From Latrodectus hesperus (lineage: Eukaryota; Arthropoda; Arachnida; Araneae; Theridiidae): DNA of 64,000 nucleotides. The position numbers were made by a program, and so were the translations under genes. Numbering within the stretch: position 1 is the first letter of the stretch; each line of letters opens with the position of its first letter. This document shows, in pieces, positions 34,265-44,965 of the stretch. The notes under the pieces are model-generated. The model was not told where the DNA came from, did no database searches, and saw only the letters and a program-made list of their open reading frames with translations. Where the stretch lies: NCBI GenBank assembly GCA_037975125.1, contig CM075855.1, positions 86,942,206-87,006,205 on the forward strand, read 5' to 3'.

Positions 34265-34540
34265 ACAGTTGAGTATACAAAAGTAATGTGTTCGACTATC
34301 AAATAGTTAGTTTTTGTAATCTGAGTTTGTATGATTTTAAAAAAGCAGTATTCAATTAGCAAGTTAGTACAGTTTTCTTCATAAGAATTTGAAAGATTTC
34401 AGAAAAGCTGTATTCGAATAGCAAGTAGTAACAGTTTTTTGTAATTCAGGTTTGTAAGATTTTAGAAAAGCTGTATTCGACTAGCAAGCTGTTACAGATT
34501 TTGTAATCAGAATTTGTACGATTTCAGATTATTAAGGTCT
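34265..34540. repeat. Minisatellite, unit about 60-63 bp, about 4 copies
   Basis: Units contain gta-tt-gtaat...tttgtaagatttcagaaaagctgtattcgactagcaag...acag. The ttcga-tagc landmark is at 34291, 34351, 34413 and 34476, giving periods of 60, 62 and 63. Copies differ by substitutions and small indels. Confidence 0.85.
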
Positions 34541-35756
34541 TGCTTTTAAATCATATTCTAAATTTAACATGACTTTAGTACATAATCTAATTTATTAATT
34601 ATTCTCAAAACCGCATATAAATAAACATAAGAATTCTGCAATTAATATAAATAGGATTTATTAACAAGTGTTGACTGTTTTAGTTATTTTTCATTTAAAT
34701 ATTAGGAACAAAAGTTGTCTTAGACTCACAAAACAGAATAAACTCAATTCTAAATGTTCGCCATTTTTGTTAAGCTTAAACGGCAACAATATAAGGTGAC
34801 TCTATGGAAACCAGAATATCGGAAATTCTTATTCAGAAAGAGCGAACAGCCATTTCCATAGATTAAGGAAAAAAATTATGTGAAAAAAAAGAAGAAAAAA
34901 AGAAACAAAAAAGCGAAATCCCAGATTCACATTTCTAAATTACTCCGTCGGTTGCATTCAAGCAAAGCTCCAGCATTCATAAGCCAAAGACAAATTTTTT
35001 TCCCTCCTTAATCCAATATTTGTTCTTTTGCCTTTGCTTAAAAAATTACCGGCAAAAACGACATTGCCCCCTAGCGATCGATACTGGAACTGTTCCCTCG
35101 AGGCTACGCATAACGACATAATCTAGGTGACCGCAAAAGGATAAAAAGGGAAAAATCAGGAATCGAAGAATAAAGATAGGGAAAGAGTGGGAGAATGTCC
35201 AGGGATTTGATTCCGTAATTGATGGTGAGGAATCTTCGGTGGCTCATTCCTAGTTTCTTCTTTTATTTGTATCGTTTTCTCGTTCTTTTCGGTTTAGCCG
35301 ACCCATTCTCCTGATTTTTTTTCTCCTGCCTTCAGGGCCATGCCCTTAATCCAGGGCTTGAGAGAGGGGTTGCTCTCATAAATACAACGTAAGGAACTCG
35401 ACCGATGCTCAGACATCATGTCCATGCAATTTGTAACGAAATTAGGTAAGAAAGTTGCAGGAGATTTTTTTTTATTTTTTGTTGGCAGAAGATAAGGAAA
35501 AAAGTGAAGCATAATGCATAGATAAGTGAACGATTTTTGAATTTTTTACTAGTGCCAGTTATTGTCGCAAGCATTTGATCCAGTGTTTACTCAGATTTTA
35601 TCCTTTTTTTTCCTATTCTTTACCTATATTTGTGCTTTTAATCTCTTGTGCTTCTGTGGTCATCAAAGAAAGATGGTCAACTACCCCTCGATAGTTCAAA
35701 TAAGCAAAACCCTTCAAACGATAGCTGTATTTATAATAGCTGCTCTGTAAGCTACT
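34541..35756. other. No gene seen; GC-richer patch 35040-35440
   Basis: Flanks are AT-rich. A patch at 35040-35440 is less so and has no recognisable element; the minus open frame at 35294-35512 has no domain. There is a purine-rich stretch at 34850-34920. Confidence 0.4.
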
Positions 35757-36215
35757 GAAAATGTGATCTGGAGTAATCTTAAAATTTCTAAACTAAATAA
35801 CGTATATTTCAGAAAAAAATAAAATATTTCTAGTTTATCACACATAATAAAAGATTAATAGGAAAACTAATATATTAACAAGTTTAAGATTTTAAGCATT
35901 TTGTTACTTGTGAACAAATCTTAGTCTGTACCCTCCATTAAAGATTGATTGTTAATGTGAAACTAACATATGTCTAATCTAGAGAAAATCTTAAAATATC
36001 CTACAATAATGACGTGACATGAATGACCTACAATAATGAATGTTTCAGAAAAAAGTAAAATACTTCTAGGCTATACCAACAAAAGATCATGAGGGGTGAT
36101 ATACTAATAGATGCTTTATTAAAATGCTTTCCAAGCATTTTGATATTTGGCCGAGTCATAGGCTATAAGCGTTGAAATTTGATTGTGAATGTAAAATTAA
36201 TGTAAGTCATTCTTT
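35757..36215. repeat. Degenerate tandem duplication, unit about 235 bp
   Basis: tttcagaaaaaa occurs at 35807 and 36043 (236 apart), followed in each by taaaata-ttctag, a ctatac/cac block, aaagat.a, actaata and aagcattttg. Later, gattgttaatgtgaaacta (about 35948) matches gattgtgaatgtaaaatta (about 36180). Two old direct copies. Confidence 0.7.
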
Positions 36216-36784
36216 TAAAATTAAACTGTTAAAATTGCTTACACATTTTAAATATTTTACAAACGTATCCGAATAACTAAATAATTTAAAATTAGAATTT
36301 AATATGAAATTTTATAATTTGTAAGAAATTTGCATAAGATTTGACGTTTAAACTGAGCTAGAATATATTTGATTAATATTATATCGATTTGCATATCATT
36401 AGAAATTGTTTCATGCTCCAAAATGAGTGTTTAAAGGCAGATTGTTTTGATAGTCAGCCTATCGGGCTAAAGCAATAGCAAAGTATTCAATGCCCACCGC
36501 TTATTTTACCTTCTGCAGTTTTCCTTCTCGAACTTTGGTTCGCTTGGTGGTTCTTATGAGTAAACAGTCCGCTTATTTGAACGACACACTTTATTGAACA
36601 TAAAAAAAGAACATATTTATAAGAAATGGATGTACAAATAATTACAACCGACCTCACGCATGAATCGGAGGAACGCTTCTCCCTTCTCTCGTATTTTCAT
36701 TATTAACCCTGAGGTGAGCGAGCGACACGCCCTCTGGCGAAGATGTCTGAACACTACACCTTCCAGAAGGGCATTTTGCAGATA
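36216..36784. other. No gene seen
   Basis: AT-rich to 36440, then mixed composition. No recognised repeat. Confidence 0.45.
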
Positions 36785-37081
36785 GTGGGCCATATCCATA
36801 TATCACAAGTGTCAAATCTCGGAAATCTCCCATGCATCCACCTCAACAGATATGTATGTAGTAGGTAAAAGATGTGGAGAGGAGGGTGCCAGCTCAGGTG
36901 TGGTCTCGTCACCTGACCGTGGTTCAAAATTACGAGGCACCTTAATAGAGCAAAGTCGTACTTTCACTTTCGTGGCGCTCTGATCCAAAACGAAAGAAGC
37001 TCTCTATTGACTTAAATTCACATAGCCCAACGGCATAGCGAGCTTGGCTTGTCCAAGTGTCATAAGCAACAACAACAACAG
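36785..37081 (-). mobile_element. Repeat E (SINE-like), most complete copy
   Basis: On the minus strand it starts in (TTG)n at 37064-37081, then reads through ttggacaagccaagctcgct (as at 8281), a gagcgccacgaaagtgaaag block (36965-36984 region), gtgcctcgtaattttgaacc, and the gacgaga/ccacacctgagctggcac block (36895-36925). Other copies or fragments: 8262-8460, 10440-10660 and 58615-58760. The low-coordinate part (36785-36880) resembles the SINE-D body, suggesting that D and E share a module. Confidence 0.75.
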
Positions 37082-37500
37082 GTAAAAGAGCAACGTCTAT
37101 TTTCTGCCATTCAAGAGTGGTTAGCATTGAACTTGAAACCTTTTGCATTGAAGTAGGCAGTCTTACAACTAGAGTTCCAGTGGCTCAGCAGCTTCCGTAC
37201 AGATCCGCAAAGTGAAGCCTCATTTGCCCCGAGCAGTGATTAGGAGGGTGACCACGTACGCTCCCTCACTGTGTTGCTGGAGCTCCGTGGGTTGTTTGGG
37301 GACGTGTCTAAGTTCATTTGTGACGTCCAAAAGTCCTTCCGCTGATGTGGCTTGCATGTGGAGAGGAGGATGGGACATCATCATCTGCGCATGCTTCAAA
37401 ATGACGAGACGCTTGGTGATGGGTGAGAATTCCATACCAGTTTACCTTAAGGCACAGTCCAGGGCTCGCCTGCACCATTATGCAGGTATGTATGTCTTCT
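37082..37500. other. GC-richer segment, possibly a diverged repeat
   Basis: A balanced-composition stretch directly adjoining repeat E. The reverse-strand order of an atcctcctctccacat block and an agcggaaggacttttgg block (about 37335-37372) resembles sequence seen in spider SINE-like repeats, so this may be another E-type copy. The overlapping open frames have no domain. Confidence 0.35.
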
Positions 37501-38469
37501 TACTGTGAACAAAGAAACATTCTCTTTGATCTAAAGCAACTGAAATCTAGCTCTAAAAGTTCTCCTTATTTTAAAAAGGAAAGTAACAGTACCTTCAATA
37601 GGAAAACTATTCACAAGAAGATATTATAAATCTTGTTTTGAATTGTACTAGAGTAGTTTATTTGTATTTTACCGATACAATACTAAGTATTGCAATGAAT
37701 AGTTTGCAATAAATGAGAACTCACCCATAATAGATGGTGATATAAAAGTGAATATCTTTAGTTTGCCCTAATAAAATAAATTACTTTTCGGTTACGAAAC
37801 GATGACACTATTCAAATGTACTTTTAATCATTTATAAAACTGTTCAAAAATCTTAACATAAACTATGATGCATGAGTTCCAAATTGAAATAATAAATCAA
37901 TTTTACGAGGAATGCTTGGAAATTCTTTCTTCTTTCCAAAAGACTAAGTGAATATAAATGCCATCATTTGCAACATTACGAAAAGAAATGTGTGGGAAAA
38001 TATATGGACTGCAATAATTTCTACATTTACTCAGACAACATAGGTTTCGAGCTAAATGTATGCACAACTAGTAATCATAGAAAGTGATGCATTTTTTTAT
38101 CCCTACATTCGAAGAGAATAATCACTGTCCAGAACAGCTACATAATTCTTAATAGGAAAATACGCTCTCGGAGGTCGTATATCAGTGGCTTAAATATCAT
38201 CGTAATTTTTCCTTCATGCACATTACTGTTGCCAAAAAAAATACGAGATAATAATAATAAATAGATAAGTAAGTTCAGGGCGACGATAATATACTCTTTG
38301 CCACCTCTCTTCTAAATTAACCTCTGCTCTTCAGGATGAAAAGGGGGAGATATTGCACAAACGAGCAAGCTGATGAAAAAAAACGAATCATTACCAATCG
38401 TTAATTAAGAAACGTTGCGCTAATAACGTTCGGACGGTAGTGGTGTTGTGTCTAAAGAAGCGCTTAGTT
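37501..38469. other. No gene seen
   Basis: AT-rich, no recognised element. Confidence 0.5.
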
Positions 38470-38765
38470 CAATTTATCGTTTAAATAAAAAAAAAACAAA
38501 CGATGTTTTTTGTTTTTCTCCTTGCGGTTGGTGGCAATGAGGGGGATCATAGAAGACGAGCACCTGCAGACGAGAATGATGGAGGTCAGAAACGTGATTT
38601 CGGGGTTCACCCTCTCAGGGTATACCCGGGAGCAGTCGTGATTTTTCGAGTCCGGGGTCGGTCGATTTTTCGACCCCAAGCGATCGGAATCGTGAGATCG
38701 CCTCTCAAAATCAGCTCACGAATCGAAAACACATTTTCTTTTCTCACTTTCTAGATCCTCTGTGC
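38470..38765. other. GC-richer island, function unknown
   Basis: It contains tcgagtccggggtcggtcgatttttcgacccc-like inverted segments near 38646-38675 (ggtcg...cgacc), and overlapping open frames on both strands without a domain. No repeat match in the window. Confidence 0.35.
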
Positions 38766-39124
38766 TTTGTCAGCCTCCTCTTGTTAAATTTATTGCTTTT
38801 ATTTTGCTAATTTATGAAGTGGCATTTGTGAAACAGCATGATCGAGTATCGCCAACTTTCGATTATATAGGGCGGACAGAGTAAAGTCAGGGAAATTATC
38901 GTTTGCGCGGGGAATAAACACATTCATTTTGTAGATTACACATGCAGGAAATGCCTCTTAAATATTGCTTGCACTCAGTGGTAGAAATCTTTTACTTTCA
39001 TTGAAATATTACTGAAGAACTTGGTGCTTGATGGCGGAATTATGTTCTTGAATTTCTGATGAGTTTAATTTTAAATATATTTTTTTTTAGGATTTCATTG
39101 AATTCCTTAGTTTTATATGAATTT
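38766..39124. other. No gene seen
   Basis: AT-rich unique sequence. Confidence 0.5.
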
Positions 39125-39332
39125 TTTCCAGTATTCATCATCTCTGCTATTAGTGGACGAGCAACACAATAAAGTGATTGTGCAGTATAAAAGAATTAAA
39201 ATTAGTGTCTTCAAGAAGTTTTAAAAACAATGGACAATGCCTGAAATGGTCACCATCTATATCTCCCTATTGGCACAGAGGGCAATAACCCGAATCCTTG
39301 AATGCAAAACGATGTAAATGCTTCTGCAAATA
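39125..39332 (-). pseudogene. Non-LTR retrotransposon C-terminal fragment (zinc-knuckle region)
   Basis: On the minus strand from about 39330 the frame reads LQKHLHRFAFKDSGYCPLCQ, then one stop codon, then GDIDGDHFRHCPLFLK. This is the C-x2-C...H...C motif found after RNase H in I/R1-like LINE proteins. A frameshifted ARPLIAEMMNTG near 39130-39170 matches the usual ending (WxARRxMAE type). The fragment stops abruptly at the TA next to the Tigger-like terminus at 39333, so the rest may be displaced or lost. Confidence 0.75.
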
Positions 39333-39440
39333 CAGTACTCCCCTTATAACACGGTATATTAGTTCCACATTATAGGAAAACGCGTTGTACGAGCATTCTC
39401 GTAAAACGCGCTGTTACGACCTCGTATAACACATTATGTA
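39333..39440. mobile_element. Pogo/Tigger-like terminus (candidate)
   Basis: Directly after TA (39331-39332), cagtactccccttataacacgg resembles the terminal inverted repeats of pogo/Tigger elements, which start CAG and carry a TAACGCGG-type block. Further aacgcg and cgtataac motifs follow. The opposite end was not found. A minus open frame at 39527-39763 and a frameshifted continuation toward 39500 lie just inside where a transposase 3' end would be, but no transposase motif was recognised. Confidence 0.45.
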
Positions 39441-40999
39441 CTACAGATTCAAGTTCAAATCGAAGATCCGTCGTGTTAGCTCATGGCGGCAAGGGCACGT
39501 TCAATAGATCATGGTCTCAATGTCCTCTATATGAACTGATGCCTCAGTAGCAGGCCAAGTCTCGGGGACATCTTCATCATCCTTGCTTCTAAATTACAAA
39601 GACCCAATTTCAGGGCTACGATAGCACACCTCCGAGGTTCTTCACTACATACAGGTGGTGTCTCCACCCCTTGTGCTGCAGAAAGGTGGAATATATCCCG
39701 GTAGTTGGGCGTTATAAAATTATTACACTTTTTAATCCAGATTTCTTTCCACTTAAGGAACATAAATGTGCAATTATCTTTCCGTTTTTAAAATTGCCAA
39801 CCTTGCTTAACCGCTTGGAGTAGAGGGAAAATATTTACGGTGTGGGGATCATTCTTCATCTTTTTAAACTCAAATCATTCCTTTGTTTGACAAAAATAAT
39901 GATAATTAGTACTTTTTCCCTATTTTGGAAAACGCATTCTTTTTACTGATTGCAACATGCGTGTTTCTGATTTTCATTATTAGCCGCCTTATTAGTATTA
40001 CTAGGAAATTTTCTTCTGAAATACACATCTCCTAATTTAAGTCTTCTTTCTTTCTTCTAATATACACGTCCTCCTTTTAAGTATTTGTATGCATTTATTA
40101 TACCGTGCAAGCAAATACTAGATTACAACGACATACTATTGTATTAATGAATAATTATCATAATTTATATTATAATATCTATCATTAATTAATGTATGTA
40201 AAGTTATTTTATTATTCCAAATATTTTTTCATTGCCATAGTTTTAAATTTTCAAAAATCATAGCCCTAAATTAAAGACATATTCAAACCCTATTTATTAT
40301 TAAATTTTCACAAATGTTTTCTTATAGTCTAAATAAAAATTTCCTATTTTGACAAATCCATATTGATAACCAATATTAATGGAAAAACATAATTGATCCT
40401 TATTTTAATTAATTTAATGCATAAAAAATTGTTAATGCTTAAATAAAATTATAAGTATTTCTTAAATTGAAACAATGAAAAAATTCTCAGAAATCATACA
40501 AAAAATAAATAAATCGTAAGATAAATTTGCATTATTCAGAAATCTGACCAGAAAACACTTCAAAAATTATTAATTCTTTCACTTATTTATAGTTATTCAA
40601 GAAACCATCGACATTGATATTACCTATTCCCCAAACACTTAATTGGCAGTAAAAATATCATCTATATATTGTGGCAATATTATCTATTTTAAAGCTATTA
40701 ATTATTAAAAAATTGATCTTGCTTACATTCTTGGCAGCTTTAATTAATAAAATATCAAGAACATCTCTTATGTTGATAATACCTCATCAAGACTCTTTCA
40801 GTTACCGAAATAATAACACCCATAATGATCTATTGATGAAATTGATGTGGGCAATTCTATACTAGTCGACCTCGCAGAGATAAAGAAAATAAAATAAAAA
40901 TCGAGAACTAATCAACAAGAACTCAATTTGTCGAAAGCTTCGGCATCATCTCCGATAAGAATCTCAACCACAAACATTCTTTATTGGAACGTTCCTTTG
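39441..40999. other. No gene seen; possible interior of the Tigger-like element
   Basis: 39441-39780 has mixed composition and an open frame (minus 39527-39763, 78 codons) without recognisable motifs; 39800-40999 is AT-rich and empty. Confidence 0.45.
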
Positions 41000-41480
41000 G
41001 AATTGGAAATTCCGGATGACTAATGCCCCAATCGCTCGCCAAGAACCGCGAAAGGATGTGCCAAACATTCCTTGGACTCAAAAAGAGTGCCAGGCTCGTC
41101 TGTCAAAAGTCACATGAACAGGCACTCATCGGGGAGGGTGGACCACCTCGAGGGTTGAGGGAGATCACGGCAGTTCGGAAATCAACGCCACTCGATGATC
41201 GTTTGACAGGCAACAGCATGGAAGTCTGACAAAGGAACTGCTGTAGCCAAAATCGCCATTTTTTCCCTCTTCCAGAGAGATCTGACTTAAATCTGGAGAG
41301 ACTTCTTTTAACCTTCTCCGATGAGTGAGACGACGCAGACGCTGGGGTCGAGACGAGGATTAGCTGCTGGGATGAGAAGCACGTGCGTTCTGTGACGAGG
41401 GGTGGTCGGAAGAGGAGAGAGATAAGACATGGATTGTGTCTGTCAAGAATGAGGCAAATATTTACTGTAATGTAAACGGC
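41000..41480. other. GC-richer island, function unknown
   Basis: About 480 bases are distinctly less AT-rich than both flanks and unique in the window. The open frame at 41023-41229 has no recognised domain. It could be a conserved regulatory element. Confidence 0.35.
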
Positions 41481-42263
41481 GTTCAGGCGGAAGCAAAAAA
41501 TGAAGAACGCCAGTTATACACATTTTTTCCGCGTTCTGCTTTGTAAAAATTGGGAAGTTTTCCGCCTCGTTTCAGATTGCCATAGAAACAAAAATGCCGT
41601 AAAAGAGTTTTTTGGTAAACATTCCAAAAATAATTTAATTATCGTGATTATCGAAAAGTGATTAGTCAGGTAAAAATGAATTTTTATTAAATGAAGAATT
41701 AACTATTTATAATGGGTTGTGAATTCGCCATGCACAGAGCGAGCGATGCTTGGCTGATTTCCAAGAAGTTGCATCAGTTAGATTTTACAGAACAGTAAAA
41801 ATATAGCTTGTCCATTGCAGATAATCTTGGAAAAATATATTTATGTAATAATTTAAAGTTTCTATAATAATTTAATTTGAGTAGAGTAAATTAGTGCTGC
41901 AAAATGTTCCCAATAGTAGAATATATAAATTAATATCTACATAAATTAATAATAAATAATTAAATTCCTTTTTCAGCTGAATTTTCAGCTAATCTTGAAG
42001 TCAGATTGACTGAATGGAATGGAGTAAAACTTAAATCTGGTTGTTTACTGTGACTAACTGAAATCATAAGCCGTATTTTATTTTGGAATTTTGATTACTA
42101 TTAATTTAAAACTTAACTAATACTAATTTAAACTGCCTGTAAAGTTGCTTATGAGGCAATATACACCTTCAGGAATTCTGCTCATTTCAAGAACGGAGGC
42201 TTGTGATTCTTTTTCCTACTTTAAAATATTTCCTCTCTATGCCTAACTGATGGCGGTTTCCTT
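41481..42263. other. No gene seen
   Basis: AT-rich unique sequence. Confidence 0.5.
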
Positions 42264-42440
42264 TTGGTTTGTTAGTCGCTCAACGAATATTGTTTTACAC
42301 GCTTGTGCTAATTAGACCAGGACCTACAGTTTAAAATGGATTCCGAACCATTACATACATCCAAACCCAAGGTGAGATTTGAATTCACGAGCTATTGAAC
42401 CGAAATCTAAAGTGCTAATCATTCATTTGCCTCCTAGATT
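42264..42440 (-). mobile_element. SINE-A, degenerate
   Basis: Reverse-oriented. Landmarks on the plus strand in order: ggtttgttagtcgctcaacg (tail side), ctaattagaccaggacc, aatggattccgaaccattaca, aacccaaggtgagatttgaatt (B-box side), attgaaccgaaatc, and gctaatcattca (A-box side). Full length but mutated; no target duplication identified. Confidence 0.8.
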
Positions 42441-43289
42441 GAAGGAGAGAAAATATGTAAGACATCGTTTCATTTTTTCTTCGACATTCGGACACATTTT
42501 TAAAACAATGTTCTATCATTATTTTTAATTTTCAAAAAGAAATTTTTGCTCATTGCAGTAAATACGTTAATACGTTTTTCTTCATTTGCCGCCAATTTGA
42601 AATGCACTGAAATTCGGAGATGGAAATATATATAAAATCGTTTTCAATACTTAATAATTTCTCAACACATCTATCTTTCCACAGCTCATTCTATTTGTTT
42701 TAACCAATATTTATGTAAGTGAGTATTCATTTTATGATGCAAAATAACATTTTGAACAAGTTTAAATAAGTATTAACTATAGATATTTTTCTAAATCGTA
42801 ATTTTCCACAGCATATTGCAGCATCGATCTAACGACAGCCAAAACCATAAGCCATTTACCATAAGGGATTATATGATTATTCTTTTATAAAATTTTATTT
42901 GATTTTCTTAAATAAAAATAAGAAAAGATAACACGAAATTTAATTTTAAAAAATGATACATTTTGATATTACTTATATTAAATACTATAAGAACCTCAAA
43001 CTCTGATGGTATTGTTAAATTCATTGAGAAATGGATGATGATTTGTTAGGTTATTTTTCAATAAAGTTGTTTAATTCTTCCCAAATAAAATGCCGAAAGA
43101 TGTCTCATTCAAAAGTTTTCAATTTATTTTCACCTAATCTTCAAAATAGCTTCTCGTCACAAGTGCTAAATTATGATAAACATTCATTTGGGTCACAATC
43201 CAACTTATTGTTTCGAATTGCAAGTTTCCGAGTGAAACAATCAATTACTTCCGCGACAACAGTCGGAAACTCTTAACTGTAACTGTTCC
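42441..43289. other. No gene seen
   Basis: AT-rich. The open frame at 43031-43276 (81 codons) has no recognised domain and is not called. Confidence 0.5.
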
Positions 43290-43640
43290 TTAAACTCCAT
43301 GCATCACCCTGAGGTGAAAGTGAGACGGACGTCATGCCTGGAAACGTCATTTGGTGGACAGGAACCACCCTGCTTCAGAAGGTGAGTGCTGGAGTTGAGA
43401 TGTCACCATACCCAGTGGAAAGTTCTTTAATTAAAGGAACGAGAGGGAAGGGGTGTTAATGAATTTCGAGGTGATCGTCTGGAAAACGAAAGTGAGAGGC
43501 AGACTGCCCCCAGGTTGATCATTATGAATCGTTAATACATTGATTAATTAATTGCGATGTTCGAATCATCCTCCAGAAACCAATTCGCGCTCGGTTTGTT
43601 TAGAGATGCCTGATTGGTTGCTGCACCCCTTCCAGTCATT
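43290..43640. other. GC-richer island with homeodomain-like sites
   Basis: Less AT-rich than its surroundings. It includes attgattaattaattg (about 43539-43555) and a gattgg/ccaat pair (43580, 43612), motifs that homeodomain and CCAAT-binding factors recognise. No coding or repeat match. A regulatory role is only a guess. Confidence 0.35.
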
Positions 43641-44489
43641 AATATTTCCCGCCACTTGAGATTATTTTTTTCATTTCACTTCAGTGCAAAGGGAAACCAA
43701 TCAAGCGTTGATAATGAGCAGATCGTAATTGGTAGTTACCATTCTCGTTTTGGCAGAGAACACTGCATATTTTTAGCGTTAAGTAAATTGACACAAATTT
43801 TGAAATTCATAAATTGCTAAAAATATCGAGGGATTAAAGGAAATGAAAACTGTTTTAGTTGGTAATAGTTAATCGCAATTAATGATTAAGTTAATATATG
43901 GTTCATAAAGGAAATTCGTTACATCGAGATAATTCGTGAAAGAAGGATTTGTGATTTTCGAAAACATAATATTAATTTTTAATTTTATAATATTTTTGTT
44001 TTAAATAAATTAATTTATTGATAGCAGAATAATTTTCTTGTCTCACAAAATCATCTAATACACAATTTTTCTTATTTTGCAAACAATGCATTTATCGAAA
44101 AAATTTGATATACAATAGCAGCAAGTTCAAGACGTATAAAATGCGCAATTAAACAGATAAAACCAGTTTTATCATGTCAAAGTTTGGAAATTTTGACTAA
44201 AGAAAGTAAATGTGTATGAATACACAAATAGAAATATTAATTAAGAATCAAAATTTATGAACTCGAATAATCAAATTAAATGAAGCATTCGAATAATCGT
44301 ATTTATAATATGCATGGTAATTAATTTGATTATTTGAATTCCATTTTATTATATTCACCCGATATAAATGTCTTTATTATCTTAAAAGCAAGCCTGATAG
44401 CTGCGTCAAATGATGTATTAAATGCATGAATATTTTATTTTTGTAACTACTTAAACTGAATAAAATAGATATTTTTTCACTTACATTAT
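43641..44489. other. No gene seen
   Basis: AT-rich unique sequence. Confidence 0.5.
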
Positions 44490-44605
44490 TTGGCATCTGG
44501 CCTTTGATTCAATAGTTCGTGATTTCGATTCCCACATAAGTTATAATTCTTTTAAAACAGTAAGTCATTGATTTTTCAACGCTCATATTTAGAAAATGAC
44601 AGTAA
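44490..44605 (+). mobile_element. SINE-A fragment, degenerate
   Basis: ggcctttgattcaatagttcgtgatttcgattcccac (44499 onward) matches the second half of the SINE-A tRNA head; a weak body relic (cagtaagtcattgatttttcaacgc) follows. Confidence 0.55.
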
Positions 44606-44849
44606 TATTCCAAATAAACAAATTTATTTTATTTATAATAGCAACTTTTATACTACGCCAATGAACAATGAGAGTTGTTTTTTTTTTGAGGCATAGGGAA
44701 GTAATATTTTTTCACAAACATATATTAATTTATATAATTAAAATTATATATCTTATTTGGGGGATAAAATGCCATTTAAAATTTTGCGTCCAATCTTATC
44801 TTCCAACTATATAAATATGGCATCAATCCTCGTAAATTTGTATGCTTTT
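44606..44849. other. No gene seen
   Basis: AT-rich. Confidence 0.5.
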
Positions 44850-44965
44850 AGCAGAGAAGCACAATAATCATCTCTCCTTGTAGAATAGAGGATAGATTCG
44901 AACTCAGTACCTTCCACTTCGAGGGCCGCGACCTTACAAGTGAAACAAATGATCCAGAACTTTTT
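44850..44965 (-). mobile_element. tRNA-like SINE relic
   Basis: A minus-strand tRNA-like arrangement: B-box side gattcgaactc near 44891 and A-box side near 44925-44945 (gaccttacaagtga). Family not clear. Confidence 0.4.

Noticed and set aside
34265..34540. CRISPR-like array
   Set aside because: Units are contiguous direct repeats without spacers, in eukaryotic-type DNA; it is a minisatellite.
39527..39763. Transposase C-terminus of the Tigger-like element
   Set aside because: Position would fit, but no DDE or CENP-B-type motif could be recognised in the frame, so it was not called.
43031..43276. 81-codon open frame as host exon
   Set aside because: No splice-site context, domain or conservation evidence available.
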